Of a stretch of DNA of 64,000 nt, positions 34,469-43,620 are shown one piece after another (position 1 is the first letter of the stretch; each line of letters opens with the position of its first letter). The notes under the pieces are model-generated. The model had not been told where the DNA came from. It was given only the letters and a program-made list of their open reading frames with translations, and made no database searches. This DNA comes from Achromobacter sp. Bel. Lineage in GTDB: Bacteria > Pseudomonadota > Gammaproteobacteria > Burkholderiales > Burkholderiaceae_B. The stretch lies in contig NZ_JABBJN010000003.1 of the NCBI RefSeq assembly GCF_012928505.1, positions 1-64,000 of the forward strand, read 5' to 3'. Made by a program: the position numbers and the translations under genes.

Positions 34469-36130
34469 TTAGAACAAGTACTGCGCGCTTACCCAGAACA
34501 AGGGTTTGTGATCCTGGCTATCGGACTGCGGCGCACCGCCGTCGGTGCGCCAGGCCACCGTGGCTTCGCCACGCCAGCCGCCCACGGCAACGCGGGCGCC
34601 GACGCCAGCCCCGGCGATTCGGCGGAAATTCTCGCCGGCCTGCCAGGGGTGGGAGGAAATTTCGACTCGGCCCGCATCGTAGAACGCGAACGGGGTGACG
34701 GCGCCCGCCGCATAGCGGACTTCCAGCTGGGCCAGCCAGCCGCGGTCGCCGTAGCCTTCGCCCACGGGGTAGGCGCGCACGCCGGCCGGGCCGCCCAGGC
34801 CGAAGTCTTCGGACGAATCCAGGTTGTCGTTGGTCCACTGGCCGCTGAATCGGCCGAACAGGCTCCAGCGCGACGACACGGATTGCAGGCGGGCGATGTC
34901 AAGATTCAGCTTGCTGTAATGGCCTGCCGAATTCGCGCTCAGGCTATCGGCAGTGGCAAGGTTGCCGTCCAGTTTCAAGGTGCCCGGCGTCCAGCTCAGT
35001 GCGCCGTACGTCAGCCCGCCGCCGCCCAGGCTGTCGCGCACGTCGAATTGCGCGGCGATGGGCACGCTGTTGCTGAACTTGTTCTGCTCGATCTCGGCGG
35101 CGCGATAGTCGTCGCGCAACTTCTTGTGCATGAAATCGATGCCAATGGTCAGATTGCGGCTTTGCGAACGGATCAGCGGATAGCTCAGGCCCACGCTGGC
35201 GACCTTGGCGCTGCCATGCGCGTCCAGGTCGCTGAATTCCTTGCCCAGCTCATAGCCGGTATAGCCGTAGCCCACGCGGCCGCGCAGGCCCGAACTGCCC
35301 AGCGGCGCGCTGTATCCCACGTCGCCGTAGTTCAGGTCTTCGCTGGTGCGCTGCGCGCGCAGCGTGATCTGGTCGCCCAGCATGAAGGGGCTGTTGATCG
35401 ACAAGGCCGCATTGGCGCGGTACTGGCCCGTATAACGGTTGCCCTGATTGTCCAGGCCGACGCTGCCGTTCACGCGATCGCCGCGCTCCACCTGTACTGC
35501 CAGGTCACCCGTGCCCAGTTGCTGGCCCGGGCGGATGATCGGGCTGACGGTCACGCCGGGCAGGTCTGACAACAGCAGCGCCGCGCGCTCCAGCGAAGCG
35601 CTTTCGATGATGTCGCCGGGTTTCAGCGGATTCAGGTAGGACTGGGCTCGCGCGGCCAGGGCGGCATCGCCTTCGGTCTTGACCTCGCCATAACGACCTT
35701 CGACGACTTGCAGGCGCAGCACGCCGCTTTCCAGGCCCTGCGCCGGCAGGTAGACGCGTGCGAACGGATAGCCGGCATCGCGGTAATAGCGGGTGAGTTG
35801 ATTGGCCAATTCTTGCATGCCGGCCAGGTCGTAGGACTTGCCCTGGTAGTCGCCCAACCGCGCCAGCAATTGGCCGTTTGAGAAAGCCTGGTTGCCCGTC
35901 AGATCGATACGGGTCACGCTGGCTTGCGGCCCGCCCGGCGCAACGGTGCCGGGAACGGGGCTGCTCAGATTCAACTCGGGCGACGGCGCTGGCGGCTGCG
36001 GCTCGGTCGCCTGCTCCTGAAGGATGCGGCCCGCATTGGGGATCTGCTGGGCGGAAGCCGCCGCAGGCAGCCACGCGGCAAGCGCCAGGATCAGATAGTG
36101 CGGACGTGCGAAAAATGAAACTTGCGTCAT
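34469..36130 (-). CDS. TpsB outer-membrane transporter, ShlB/FhaC/HecB family
   Basis: The 553-residue protein has a signal peptide (about 1-28, cleavage near ASA-QQ), a short periplasmic linker, two POTRA-like domains (about 70-215) and a C-terminal beta-barrel ending in YLF, the usual terminal aromatic of outer-membrane proteins. It is the size of FhaC-type transporters, which recognise the TPS domain of their partner in the periplasm and export it. The partner is the TpsA protein encoded 105 bp upstream on the same strand. A long stem-loop lies in that gap, and a strong terminator follows this gene. Confidence 0.92.
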   Translation of the reverse strand: MTQVSFFARPHYLILALAAWLPAAASAQQIPNAGRILQEQATEPQPPAPSPELNLSSPVPGTVAPGGPQASVTRIDLTGNQAFSNGQLLARLGDYQGKSYDLAGMQELANQLTRYYRDAGYPFARVYLPAQGLESGVLRLQVVEGRYGEVKTEGDAALAARAQSYLNPLKPGDIIESASLERAALLLSDLPGVTVSPIIRPGQQLGTGDLAVQVERGDRVNGSVGLDNQGNRYTGQYRANAALSINSPFMLGDQITLRAQRTSEDLNYGDVGYSAPLGSSGLRGRVGYGYTGYELGKEFSDLDAHGSAKVASVGLSYPLIRSQSRNLTIGIDFMHKKLRDDYRAAEIEQNKFSNSVPIAAQFDVRDSLGGGGLTYGALSWTPGTLKLDGNLATADSLSANSAGHYSKLNLDIARLQSVSSRWSLFGRFSGQWTNDNLDSSEDFGLGGPAGVRAYPVGEGYGDRGWLAQLEVRYAAGAVTPFAFYDAGRVEISSHPWQAGENFRRIAGAGVGARVAVGGWRGEATVAWRTDGGAPQSDSQDHKPLFWVSAQYLF

Positions 36131-36157
36131 GATCTTGTGAGAATCGGGTGTTCGGAG

Positions 36158-36193
36158 CGGCTGCCCACGCCCCCGTAGGGCAATGGGCAGCCG
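36158..36193 (-). other. Intercistronic stem-loop between tpsA and tpsB
   Basis: CGGCTGCCCA (36158-36167) and TGGGCAGCCG (36184-36193) are perfect 10-bp arms, and inside them GCCC (36069+100, i.e. 36169-36172) pairs with GGGC (36178-36181). No T-run follows on the minus strand. It could stabilise the tpsA message, reduce read-through into tpsB or be an RNA-processing site, so that transporter and exoprotein are made in different amounts. Confidence 0.6.
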
Positions 36194-36235
36194 GCAAGCG
36201 GATAAGTCGTGGAGTTCGCCGTATCAGGGCCGGGA

Positions 36236-39200
36236 TCAGATACCGCCCTGGACAACGCCCTCCGGCAGGCGGATACCGCCGTCGATCACCAGGACCTGAG
36301 CGGGACCCTGCATGCTGCGCGCGCCCTGCCCCGCGTTCGGCACCGGCTTCGCGTTGCCGGTCTGGCCTGGGTTGCCGGAATCGACCGGCACGAAGTTCAG
36401 TTCCCCCGGCAGGGTCGGTGGCGTCGTGTTGGCGGTCCCCACTGCGGCCTGCAGCCATTGCGCTGCCGACAGCGCCGCCTCGCGACGGCTATCGGGCTGC
36501 ACGGCATTGCTGATGACCAGCGTGCCGTCCTGCGCGGCAACCAGGTAGTTGCTGTTGGACAGGCCGCCGGCGCCAATCACGTAGTTGCCGGCCGTCTCGC
36601 CCGCCGCGCGGTTCAACAGGCCGGCCAGCGTGTCATTGCCGACCAGGTTGCCCTGCGTGACGCGCCACGTCAGCGCCGGGTCCACATCGCCCGCACGCTT
36701 GGTCTTGTCGTCGGCCGCGACCGTGATGGCGCGGCGATCGATGACAGCCTGGTGCTGCGTGTCGGCCAGCACATAGTTGCTGGCCAAGCCGTTGTCGCCG
36801 TCGGCCAAGGCGTAACGCACGTTGGCGTTGCGGTTGCCGGCGTTGGCGGTGTCGAACGTGGCCGTGGTTCCCACGCCCAGCGATTCACCTTCGACCAGGT
36901 TGGTCAACGATCCTGCGGATGCCTGGGCGGCGGTGCTCCCGTCGTAGACCTTGCCGGCAACCGTGGTGCCGTCGACACCCAGCACGCGACGCGCGATGGC
37001 GGCACGCGCATCGGCGGCGTTCAACACATAGTTGCCTGCGTCGCCGCCAGTCAAGCCAAAGGCGACCGTCTTGCCTTCGCCCGCGTTCTTATCGGCGAAG
37101 CTGCCCGCGACCCCCAGCGAATCGCCCGCGATGATGCCGGCAATGGCATCCGCGCCGGTGACCGTTGCCACGGTGTTGCCGTCGTAGACCTTGTCCAGCG
37201 CACCCAGCGCGCCGTTCAACTGGCGTGCCGCGATCGTCGCCGTGGTCGTGCCGTTGGCGCTGACCGTGTAGTTGCCGGCGTCCGCGCCCGTCAGCGAACC
37301 GCTGACATTGACCAGCTTGCCGATGGCGGCATTCTTGTCGGCGAAGGCGCCGGTCGTCGACAGCGCAACCGTGTCGCCCTGGACCACGCCGTTGAGCGAA
37401 CCCGACGTGCCGGCGGCCGTGGTGCCGTCATAGGTCTTGCCGGCTGCCGTGATGGCGCCCGTCAAGGCTTTGGGCGTGATGTTGGCCAGCGTCGTGGCGT
37501 TGGTGCTCAGCAGGTAGTTGCCCGCATCGCCTCCAGTCAGGACACCGTTCACCGCCACCAGCTTGCCGTTGCCGACGTTCTTGTCGCCGAACAGGCCCGT
37601 GGCATTGACGGCGACGTTGTCGCCCTGCACCACGCCGTTCAGCGTGCCGGTGGTGGCGGCATCGCGCGACCCGTCATACACCTTGCCGGCGGCGGTCAGC
37701 GCTCCCGTGATCGCCTTGGGCGTGATGTTGGCCGTGGTGGTCGTATTGGCGGCAAGGATGTAGTTGCCAGCGTCCAGGCCCGTCAGCGATCCGCCGACGT
37801 TCACCGTCTTGCCATTGCCGACGTTCTTGTCCGAGAACGAACCCGCGGTCGACAGGCCAACGACATCGCCCAGGATCTGACCCGCCAAGCTTCCCGAGGT
37901 GCTGGCCAAGACGGAACCATCGTAGACCTTGCCCGCGGCCGTGATGGCGCCGGTGATCGTCTTCGGCGTAATGGTGGCGACCGTCGTTCCATTGGCGCTG
38001 ACCGTGTAGTTGCCGGCGTCGGCGCCCGTCAACGAACCGCTGACATTGACCAGCTTGCCGATGGCGGCATTCTTGTCGGCGAAGGCGCCGGTCGTCGACA
38101 GCGCAACCGTGTCGCCCTGCACCACGCCGTTGAGCGAACCCGACGTGTCGGCAGCAGTGGTGCCGTCATAGGTCTTGCCGGCAGCCGTGATGGCGCCCGT
38201 CAAGGCTTTGGGCGTGATGTTGGCCTGCGTCGTGGCGTTGGTGCTCAGCAGGTAATTGCTCGCATCGACCCCAGTCAGGACACCGTTCACCGCCACCAGC
38301 TTGCCGTTGCCGACGTTCTTGTCGCCAAACAGGCCCGTGGCATTGACGGCAACGTTGTCGCCCTGCACCACGCCGTTCAGCGTGCCGGTGGCGGCGGCAT
38401 CGCGCGACCCGTCATACACCTTGCCGGCGGCCGTCAGCGCGCCGGTGATCGCCTTGGGCGTGATGTTGGCCGTGGTAGTCGCATTGGCGGCAAGGATGTA
38501 GTTGCCCGCGTCCAGGCCCGTCAGCGATCCGCCGACGTTCACGGTCTTGCCGTTGCCGACATTCTTGTCCGTGAATGCGCCCGTGGTCGACAGCGCCACG
38601 GCATCGGTCAGAATCTGGCCGGCCAGGCTGCCCGACGTGCTGGCGGCATTCGTGCCGTCATACGTCTTGCCCGTGGCCGTGATGGCGCCGGTGATCGCCT
38701 TCGGCGTGATGGTGGCGGCGGTAGTCGCGTTGGAGGCAACCGTATAGTTGCCGGCATCAACGCCGGTCAACGTGCCGTTGACATCAACGCGCTTGCCCAC
38801 GCCAGCATTCTTATCGGCGAAGGCGCCGGTGGTCGACAGCGCGACCGCATCGCCCACGACCACGCCGTTCAGCGTGCCGGACGTCGCGGCGGCGGTCGTG
38901 CCGTCATACGTCTTGCCGGCAGCCGTGATGGCACCCGTCAAGGCTTTGGGCGTGATGTCGGCCAGCGTCGTGGCGTTGGTGCTCAGCAGGTAATTGCCCG
39001 CATCGACCCCAGTCAGGACACCGTTCACCGCCACCAGCTTGCCGTTGCCGACGTTCTTGTCGCCAAACAGGCCCGTGGCATTGACGGCGACGTTATCGCC
39101 CTGCACCACACCGTTCAGCGTGCCGGTGGTGGCGGCATCGCGCGACCCGTCATACACCTTGCCGGCGGCCGTCAGCGCGCCGGTGATCGCCTTGGGCGTG

Positions 39201-42200
39201 ATGTTGGCCGTGGCGGTGGAGTTGGCCACCAGCGTGTAGTTGCTTGCGTCCAGGCCGTTCAGCGATCCGGAGACGTTCACCGTCTTGCCGTTGCCGACGT
39301 TCTTGTCCAAGAACGAACCCGAGCTGTTCAAGGCCACCGAATCGCCCACGACAACGCCGCTGAGGCCGCCGCTGGTGGTAGCGAGCACGCCGCCGTCATA
39401 GACCTTGCCCGACGCGGAAATCGCGCCAGTGATGGTCTTGCGGGAAATGCTGGCCGTACCCTGGGACACGCCGCCGCCCAGTGCGTAGTTGCCGGCATCC
39501 ACCCCGCCAAGCACGTACGTCACGGCCTTGCCGTTGGCCACGTTCTTGTCACCAAAGCTGCCGCTGACATTCAACAGGTCGCCCGACACGACATTCAGGC
39601 TGTTCACGCCCGTGACCGAAGCCAGCGAAGTGCCGTCATACACCTTGTCCAGCGCGCCCAGCGCCCCCGTCAACTGACGGACTGCGATGTCGGCGAAGGC
39701 CGTGGGGTTGTAGGCAACCGTGTAGTTCTGCGCGTCGACGCCCGTCAAGACGCCGGTAACGTTCACCTGCTTGCCCACGCCCGCGTTCTTGTCCGCGAAG
39801 ACGCCGGTTGTCGACAGGCTTACCGAGTCGCCCGCAAGCTTGCCGGCCAGCGTCCCGTCCGTGCTGGCAGTCAACGTGCCGTCATAGGTCTTGCCTGCGG
39901 CCGTGATCGCACCGGTCAAGGCCTTGGGCGTGATGGTGGCTACCGTGGCGGCATTGAACGACAACGTATAGTTGGCCGCATCGGCGCCCGACAGCAAACC
40001 GTTCACCGCCACGGATTTGCCCACGCCCGCATTCTTGTCGGCGAACAGGCCCGAACTGTCCAGCGCGACGGCGTCGCCCTGGACGACGCCCGTCAGTTGG
40101 CCCGACGTCACGGCATCACGCGTGCCGTCATAGGTCTTACCCGCGGCGGTGATCGCGCCGGTCAAGGCCTTGGGCGAGATCGTGGCGGTGGTCACCGCAT
40201 TGAAAGCCAGCGTGTAGTTCAGCGCATCCAGACCCGTCAACGAGCCGGCAAGCAGCACGCTCTTGCCGATACCGACGTTCTTGTCCAGGAAGTTCCCGCT
40301 GCTCGCCAGCGACACTTGGTCGCCGACGAGGACGCCGGTCAGGCCACCAGATACCGCGGCGCTGGTCGATCCGTCATAGATCTTGTTGCTGGCGGTCAAG
40401 GCGGCGGTCAATGCCTTGGGCGTGATGCTGGCCGTCAACAGATTCAGGCCGGCACCCACAACGTAGTTGTTGGCATCCAGGCCGCTGAGCACGAAGCGGA
40501 CCTGCTTGTTCGTTCCCACGTTCTTGTCGACGAACTGGAGATAAAAGCTGTAGCTGTCCGTCGCGAGCAAGCCTGTCAAGGATCCATTGGCCGAGACGAC
40601 GGTATTGCCGTCGTAGACCTTGTCGCTTAACGTCACCGACCCCGTGACTTCGCGGGGCGTAATCGAGGCAGTGGCCGTCGCGGTGGAACCCGTGGTGATG
40701 AAATAGTTGTCGGCGTCGAAGCCTGACAGTGCAACCCCGCCGATGTTCACGGTCTTGCCCGCGCCCGCGTTCTTGTCGGAGAAGCTGCCCGTGCCGCCGA
40801 CGCCAAGAATGTCGCCCGCAATCATGTCGGCCCCGACCATGCCGTTGACGTCGGCGTGCTGCGTGCCGTCATACGTCTTGTCGCTGGCGGTGAAGCCTAC
40901 CGATACGCCCTTTTTCAGAACGTTCAAAGCCAGGCCGTCGGCATAGACGATGTCGTAGCCTTGCTGATTCGAATACAGGCCGCCATCGACGGTCAGCGTC
41001 CCATCGGCCAGACGGTAGACGCCCGCGTTCTTCGAGTTGGTGGTGTAGTTAAGGCTACCGTCCAGCTGCGCGCCCGGCTGCGACGCCACATAGCCGACGC
41101 CCCCACTTACACGGCCGTCGTAGACTTTGTCGGCCAGGCTGACCGTGACCTGCTTGAGCAAGCCGCGCAACAGCGGGCCGCCCTTGCCTTCGTAGATGCG
41201 CCAGGTTGCGCCCGTGCCCCCTGCCGCGTCAATATCCCAGCCTGCGTCCTTGAACGTCGCCAGCTGCGTCAGCTGTTGATAGGTTTTCATGCCGCTCGTC
41301 GGGCTGATCACGCCCTGCGATCCGCCGACCAGCTTGGTCATCGACGCGCCGGTGTAGAAAGTGCCCGCCGCATCCGTGCTGGCGGCGAAACTACCCGTAA
41401 TCGTGCCGTAGTTGGCGCCCACCAGTGCGCCGCTTTGCATAACCGGGAACATGGGTTCTTTCACCAACATCGTGCTGTACGAATTAGTGATGGCGCCATA
41501 ATTAACGCCCACCAAGCCGCCCCGCTGTCCCGTCGGCATAGGAAATTGCGATGCTTCGAGCGTTCCCGAGGAATAGGCGTTGGAAATGGTCCCAAAGTTG
41601 ACCCCGACCAGTCCGCCGCTGCCTAGGCCATTGTCTCCGCCAGTCACCTTGCCGGTAACGTAGACGTTATCCAGCTTCCCGCGGTTGTATCCGACCAACC
41701 CACCTGCATAGGTGAAGCCTGCCACATCGGTGTTCACAATTCCCAGATTGCGGATATCGCCGGTGGCTTCAACGAAGGCGAATAGGCCCGAATAGCTTTG
41801 GATGCCTTTCAGATTGGAAATGGTATGCCCAAGACCGTCGAATGCGCCGCGAAACTCCGAACTCGTCCCGATCAACGATTGCGAGAACGTCTGGCCTGCC
41901 GCATCCAGATCCTGCGCCAGCGCATAGCGGCCCGTCAGGACGTCGTTGACCGTGCTCAATTGCGCCACGCTACGAATGAGCGTGTACGCATTTCCGTTCA
42001 CGGCAAAGGTAGAATTCGCCCCGCTTAGCGTGACGGGCGAATTCACGCGGTAGTCCGTGCCTGCCGCAACGCTGCCGTCCTGCTTATAGCCGCCGTGGTT
42101 CAGCGCCAGGCCCGCATTTGTGCCCGTCGCAGTAATCGGCGCATTGAGCAAAATGTTGCCGTGAGCGCTAAGCGTCAGCTTGGTATCCGCGCTCCACGTT

Positions 42201-43411
42201 ACGCCGGCATTCACGTTGATGTTGCCCGCTTGGGCGCCTGAGGCGACCGTCTGCAACTCAACGTTGCCGTTGTTCAGGTTGGCCGCCAGCGTATCGGCGC
42301 CGATGCCGCTGTCGGTCTGACCATTGGTGCCCGCGCTGACCGTGAAGTCCGTCGGATCGATCAGCCACGAACCATGCTGGCCGCTGACCGCCTTGGTGGT
42401 GATCACCGCGCCTGCCGCCACCGTCACCTTCGCCGCCGACGTTTCCACGAAGCCGCCCTTGCCGCCGTCAGGCGCGCTGGCGTCAAGCTTGCCGGCCACG
42501 GCAATGCGGTCATTGACCATGTCGCCCAGCAGCACGATCTTGCCGTTCTCGCCGGTGGCCAGCGTCTTGGCTTGCGTGATGCCGGTGTGGTTGATGACAG
42601 TGCTGGCCAAGTCGCCCGCGGCCTTGGCCGTCAGGTAGACCATGCCGCCGTCGGCGCGGATGGCGCCGCCTTGTTCGATCAGCGCATCGATCGCGCCTTG
42701 TTCCACTTCGATCTTGACGGGGCCGCCCAGGTCCAGCTTGACGCGGCTGCCGGCGCCCAGAAGGACGTTGCCCTTGTCAGCGGCCAGGTTGCCGATGTTG
42801 GTGATCTTGGCCGCGATCAGCGCGATGCTGCCACCCGGGGCCGCCGTGATGTTGCCCTGGTTGATGATGGCGTTGCTGCTGGCGCCTTCAAACCTGTAGT
42901 TGCCCGCCAGGAAATCCTGGGTGCTGATGTTGAGCGTACTGGCGACGATGCCGCCCACGTTCACCTGCGCCGTCGGCGTGAACACCACGCCATTCGGGTT
43001 GACCAGGAACACCTGGCCATTGGCATTCAGCGCGCCCTGGATCACCGACACGTCGGGCCCCAGCACCCGGTTCAGCGCGACCGAATCCCGTCCAGGCTGC
43101 TTGAACGTGACGCTGTTGCCCTTGCCGATGGAAAAGCTCTGCCAGTCCACGGCCATCTTGCCCGTCTGCTGGTTGATGGTCATCGCCGTGCCGTTCTGGC
43201 TGATCGACCCCGCCCCCGCCACGACGTTCCCCCCGGTGGGCAGATCCGCGGCCCATGCCGGCCCGGACAGCAACATTGCCGCGGACAACGCCACGGCAGA
43301 CCCGCTGCTGCGCTTGCGACGCGCGCTGGCGTGTTCGGCAACCGGCACATACACGCCCAGGGCGTCATTCCAGACCAGGCGGAAGATGTGGTTAAGGGAA
43401 GGCTTTTTCAT
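36236..43411 (-). CDS. TpsA exoprotein, filamentous-haemagglutinin type with YDG repeats
   Basis: The 2391-residue secreted protein starts with an extended signal (ESPR, residues 1-about 55: MKKPSLNHIFRLVWNDALGV then a hydrophobic core, cleavage near AWA-AD). A TPS/haemagglutination domain follows (about 56-300, with NPNG at 137-140 region), then a beta-helical stretch, a GLUG-motif region (about 565-720), 18 YDG repeats (about 760-2155) and an MBG-like domain near the C-terminus. I find no cysteine anywhere, normal for TpsA proteins. An AGGAATATCCG ribosome site precedes the ATG. It is exported by the TpsB protein encoded next and probably acts as an adhesin or biofilm matrix protein. The long repeat array makes length variation likely. 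Confidence 0.92.
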   Translation of the reverse strand: MKKPSLNHIFRLVWNDALGVYVPVAEHASARRKRSSGSAVALSAAMLLSGPAWAADLPTGGNVVAGAGSISQNGTAMTINQQTGKMAVDWQSFSIGKGNSVTFKQPGRDSVALNRVLGPDVSVIQGALNANGQVFLVNPNGVVFTPTAQVNVGGIVASTLNISTQDFLAGNYRFEGASSNAIINQGNITAAPGGSIALIAAKITNIGNLAADKGNVLLGAGSRVKLDLGGPVKIEVEQGAIDALIEQGGAIRADGGMVYLTAKAAGDLASTVINHTGITQAKTLATGENGKIVLLGDMVNDRIAVAGKLDASAPDGGKGGFVETSAAKVTVAAGAVITTKAVSGQHGSWLIDPTDFTVSAGTNGQTDSGIGADTLAANLNNGNVELQTVASGAQAGNINVNAGVTWSADTKLTLSAHGNILLNAPITATGTNAGLALNHGGYKQDGSVAAGTDYRVNSPVTLSGANSTFAVNGNAYTLIRSVAQLSTVNDVLTGRYALAQDLDAAGQTFSQSLIGTSSEFRGAFDGLGHTISNLKGIQSYSGLFAFVEATGDIRNLGIVNTDVAGFTYAGGLVGYNRGKLDNVYVTGKVTGGDNGLGSGGLVGVNFGTISNAYSSGTLEASQFPMPTGQRGGLVGVNYGAITNSYSTMLVKEPMFPVMQSGALVGANYGTITGSFAASTDAAGTFYTGASMTKLVGGSQGVISPTSGMKTYQQLTQLATFKDAGWDIDAAGGTGATWRIYEGKGGPLLRGLLKQVTVSLADKVYDGRVSGGVGYVASQPGAQLDGSLNYTTNSKNAGVYRLADGTLTVDGGLYSNQQGYDIVYADGLALNVLKKGVSVGFTASDKTYDGTQHADVNGMVGADMIAGDILGVGGTGSFSDKNAGAGKTVNIGGVALSGFDADNYFITTGSTATATASITPREVTGSVTLSDKVYDGNTVVSANGSLTGLLATDSYSFYLQFVDKNVGTNKQVRFVLSGLDANNYVVGAGLNLLTASITPKALTAALTASNKIYDGSTSAAVSGGLTGVLVGDQVSLASSGNFLDKNVGIGKSVLLAGSLTGLDALNYTLAFNAVTTATISPKALTGAITAAGKTYDGTRDAVTSGQLTGVVQGDAVALDSSGLFADKNAGVGKSVAVNGLLSGADAANYTLSFNAATVATITPKALTGAITAAGKTYDGTLTASTDGTLAGKLAGDSVSLSTTGVFADKNAGVGKQVNVTGVLTGVDAQNYTVAYNPTAFADIAVRQLTGALGALDKVYDGTSLASVTGVNSLNVVSGDLLNVSGSFGDKNVANGKAVTYVLGGVDAGNYALGGGVSQGTASISRKTITGAISASGKVYDGGVLATTSGGLSGVVVGDSVALNSSGSFLDKNVGNGKTVNVSGSLNGLDASNYTLVANSTATANITPKAITGALTAAGKVYDGSRDAATTGTLNGVVQGDNVAVNATGLFGDKNVGNGKLVAVNGVLTGVDAGNYLLSTNATTLADITPKALTGAITAAGKTYDGTTAAATSGTLNGVVVGDAVALSTTGAFADKNAGVGKRVDVNGTLTGVDAGNYTVASNATTAATITPKAITGAITATGKTYDGTNAASTSGSLAGQILTDAVALSTTGAFTDKNVGNGKTVNVGGSLTGLDAGNYILAANATTTANITPKAITGALTAAGKVYDGSRDAAATGTLNGVVQGDNVAVNATGLFGDKNVGNGKLVAVNGVLTGVDASNYLLSTNATTQANITPKALTGAITAAGKTYDGTTAADTSGSLNGVVQGDTVALSTTGAFADKNAAIGKLVNVSGSLTGADAGNYTVSANGTTVATITPKTITGAITAAGKVYDGSVLASTSGSLAGQILGDVVGLSTAGSFSDKNVGNGKTVNVGGSLTGLDAGNYILAANTTTTANITPKAITGALTAAGKVYDGSRDAATTGTLNGVVQGDNVAVNATGLFGDKNVGNGKLVAVNGVLTGGDAGNYLLSTNATTLANITPKALTGAITAAGKTYDGTTAAGTSGSLNGVVQGDTVALSTTGAFADKNAAIGKLVNVSGSLTGADAGNYTVSANGTTTATIAARQLNGALGALDKVYDGNTVATVTGADAIAGIIAGDSLGVAGSFADKNAGEGKTVAFGLTGGDAGNYVLNAADARAAIARRVLGVDGTTVAGKVYDGSTAAQASAGSLTNLVEGESLGVGTTATFDTANAGNRNANVRYALADGDNGLASNYVLADTQHQAVIDRRAITVAADDKTKRAGDVDPALTWRVTQGNLVGNDTLAGLLNRAAGETAGNYVIGAGGLSNSNYLVAAQDGTLVISNAVQPDSRREAALSAAQWLQAAVGTANTTPPTLPGELNFVPVDSGNPGQTGNAKPVPNAGQGARSMQGPAQVLVIDGGIRLPEGVVQGGI
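36690..41150 (-). repeat. Array of 18 YDG repeats in tpsA
   Basis: The coding sequence contains 18 consecutive units of about 80 codons, each opening with a (G/D)K(V/T)YDG motif and containing (F/S)xDKN(A/V)G and (G/A)xDxxNY motifs. The first units (nearest the N-terminus) and the last two are divergent; units 8-16 are very alike. Such YDG modules form extended beta-rich stalks in secreted adhesins. A different fold, MBG-like, follows after the last unit. Confidence 0.9.
37272..39239 (-). repeat. 738-bp super-repeat (three 246-bp units) in tpsA
   Basis: Eight adjoining 246-bp units form the order A1-B1-C1-A2-B2-C2-A3-B3 along the gene. A copies are at 38994-39239, 38256-38501 and 37518-37763; C copies at 38502-38747 and 37764-38009; B copies at 38748-38993, 38010-38255 and 37272-37517. 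Same-letter copies are far more alike than neighbours (for A, only a few residues differ), which shows duplication of a 738-bp three-unit block. Every unit is a multiple of three, so recombination keeps the frame. Confidence 0.9.
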
Positions 43412-43481
43412 CGGATATTCCTGAATCGGACAGCGTCACAATTTGTAAATTTCGCTGCTGAAATATACCGATGATTGCGTT

Positions 43482-43511
43482 TTTAAATCTGAGCAAATCT
43501 AAGCAAGTCAA
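43482..43511 (-). promoter_or_regulatory. Candidate tpsA promoter with 10-bp tandem repeats
   Basis: On the minus strand TTGACT (43511-43506) is followed after 18 bases by TTTAAA (43487-43482), a plausible sigma-70 promoter about 70 bp before the tpsA start. On the plus strand the spacer reads AAATCTGAGC, AAATCTAAGC, AAGTCA (43485-43510): two full and one partial copy of a 10-bp direct repeat. Direct repeats with one-turn spacing near the -35 element are typical sites for OmpR-type response regulators, and one is encoded in the adjacent two-component pair. Confidence 0.5.
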
Positions 43512-43544
43512 AAATAGCCGACGACTTGGCCTGTAACGGGCCAT

Positions 43545-43564
43545 AAAAGCCCGACGTAGCGGGC
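43545..43564 (-). terminator. Probable terminator after the histidine kinase gene
   Basis: On the minus strand GCCCG (43564-43560) and CGGGC (43553-43549) form a short stem followed by TTTTAT. It lies 57 bp after the kinase stop and upstream of the tpsA promoter, so the kinase and tpsA are probably separate transcripts. The stem is only 5 bp, so efficiency may be modest. Confidence 0.55.
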
Positions 43565-43620
43565 AATTAGACGCAGTTAACCCTTCCGACGCCGGTCAGG
43601 ACAGAAACATATCGATGCTT

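Noticed and set aside
36209-40630. A 1473-codon open frame on the plus strand opposite tpsA
   Set aside because: It is the complement of the YDG repeats. The 246-bp period is a multiple of three, so a stop-free antisense frame is copied with each unit. It has no ribosome site and no recognisable domain.
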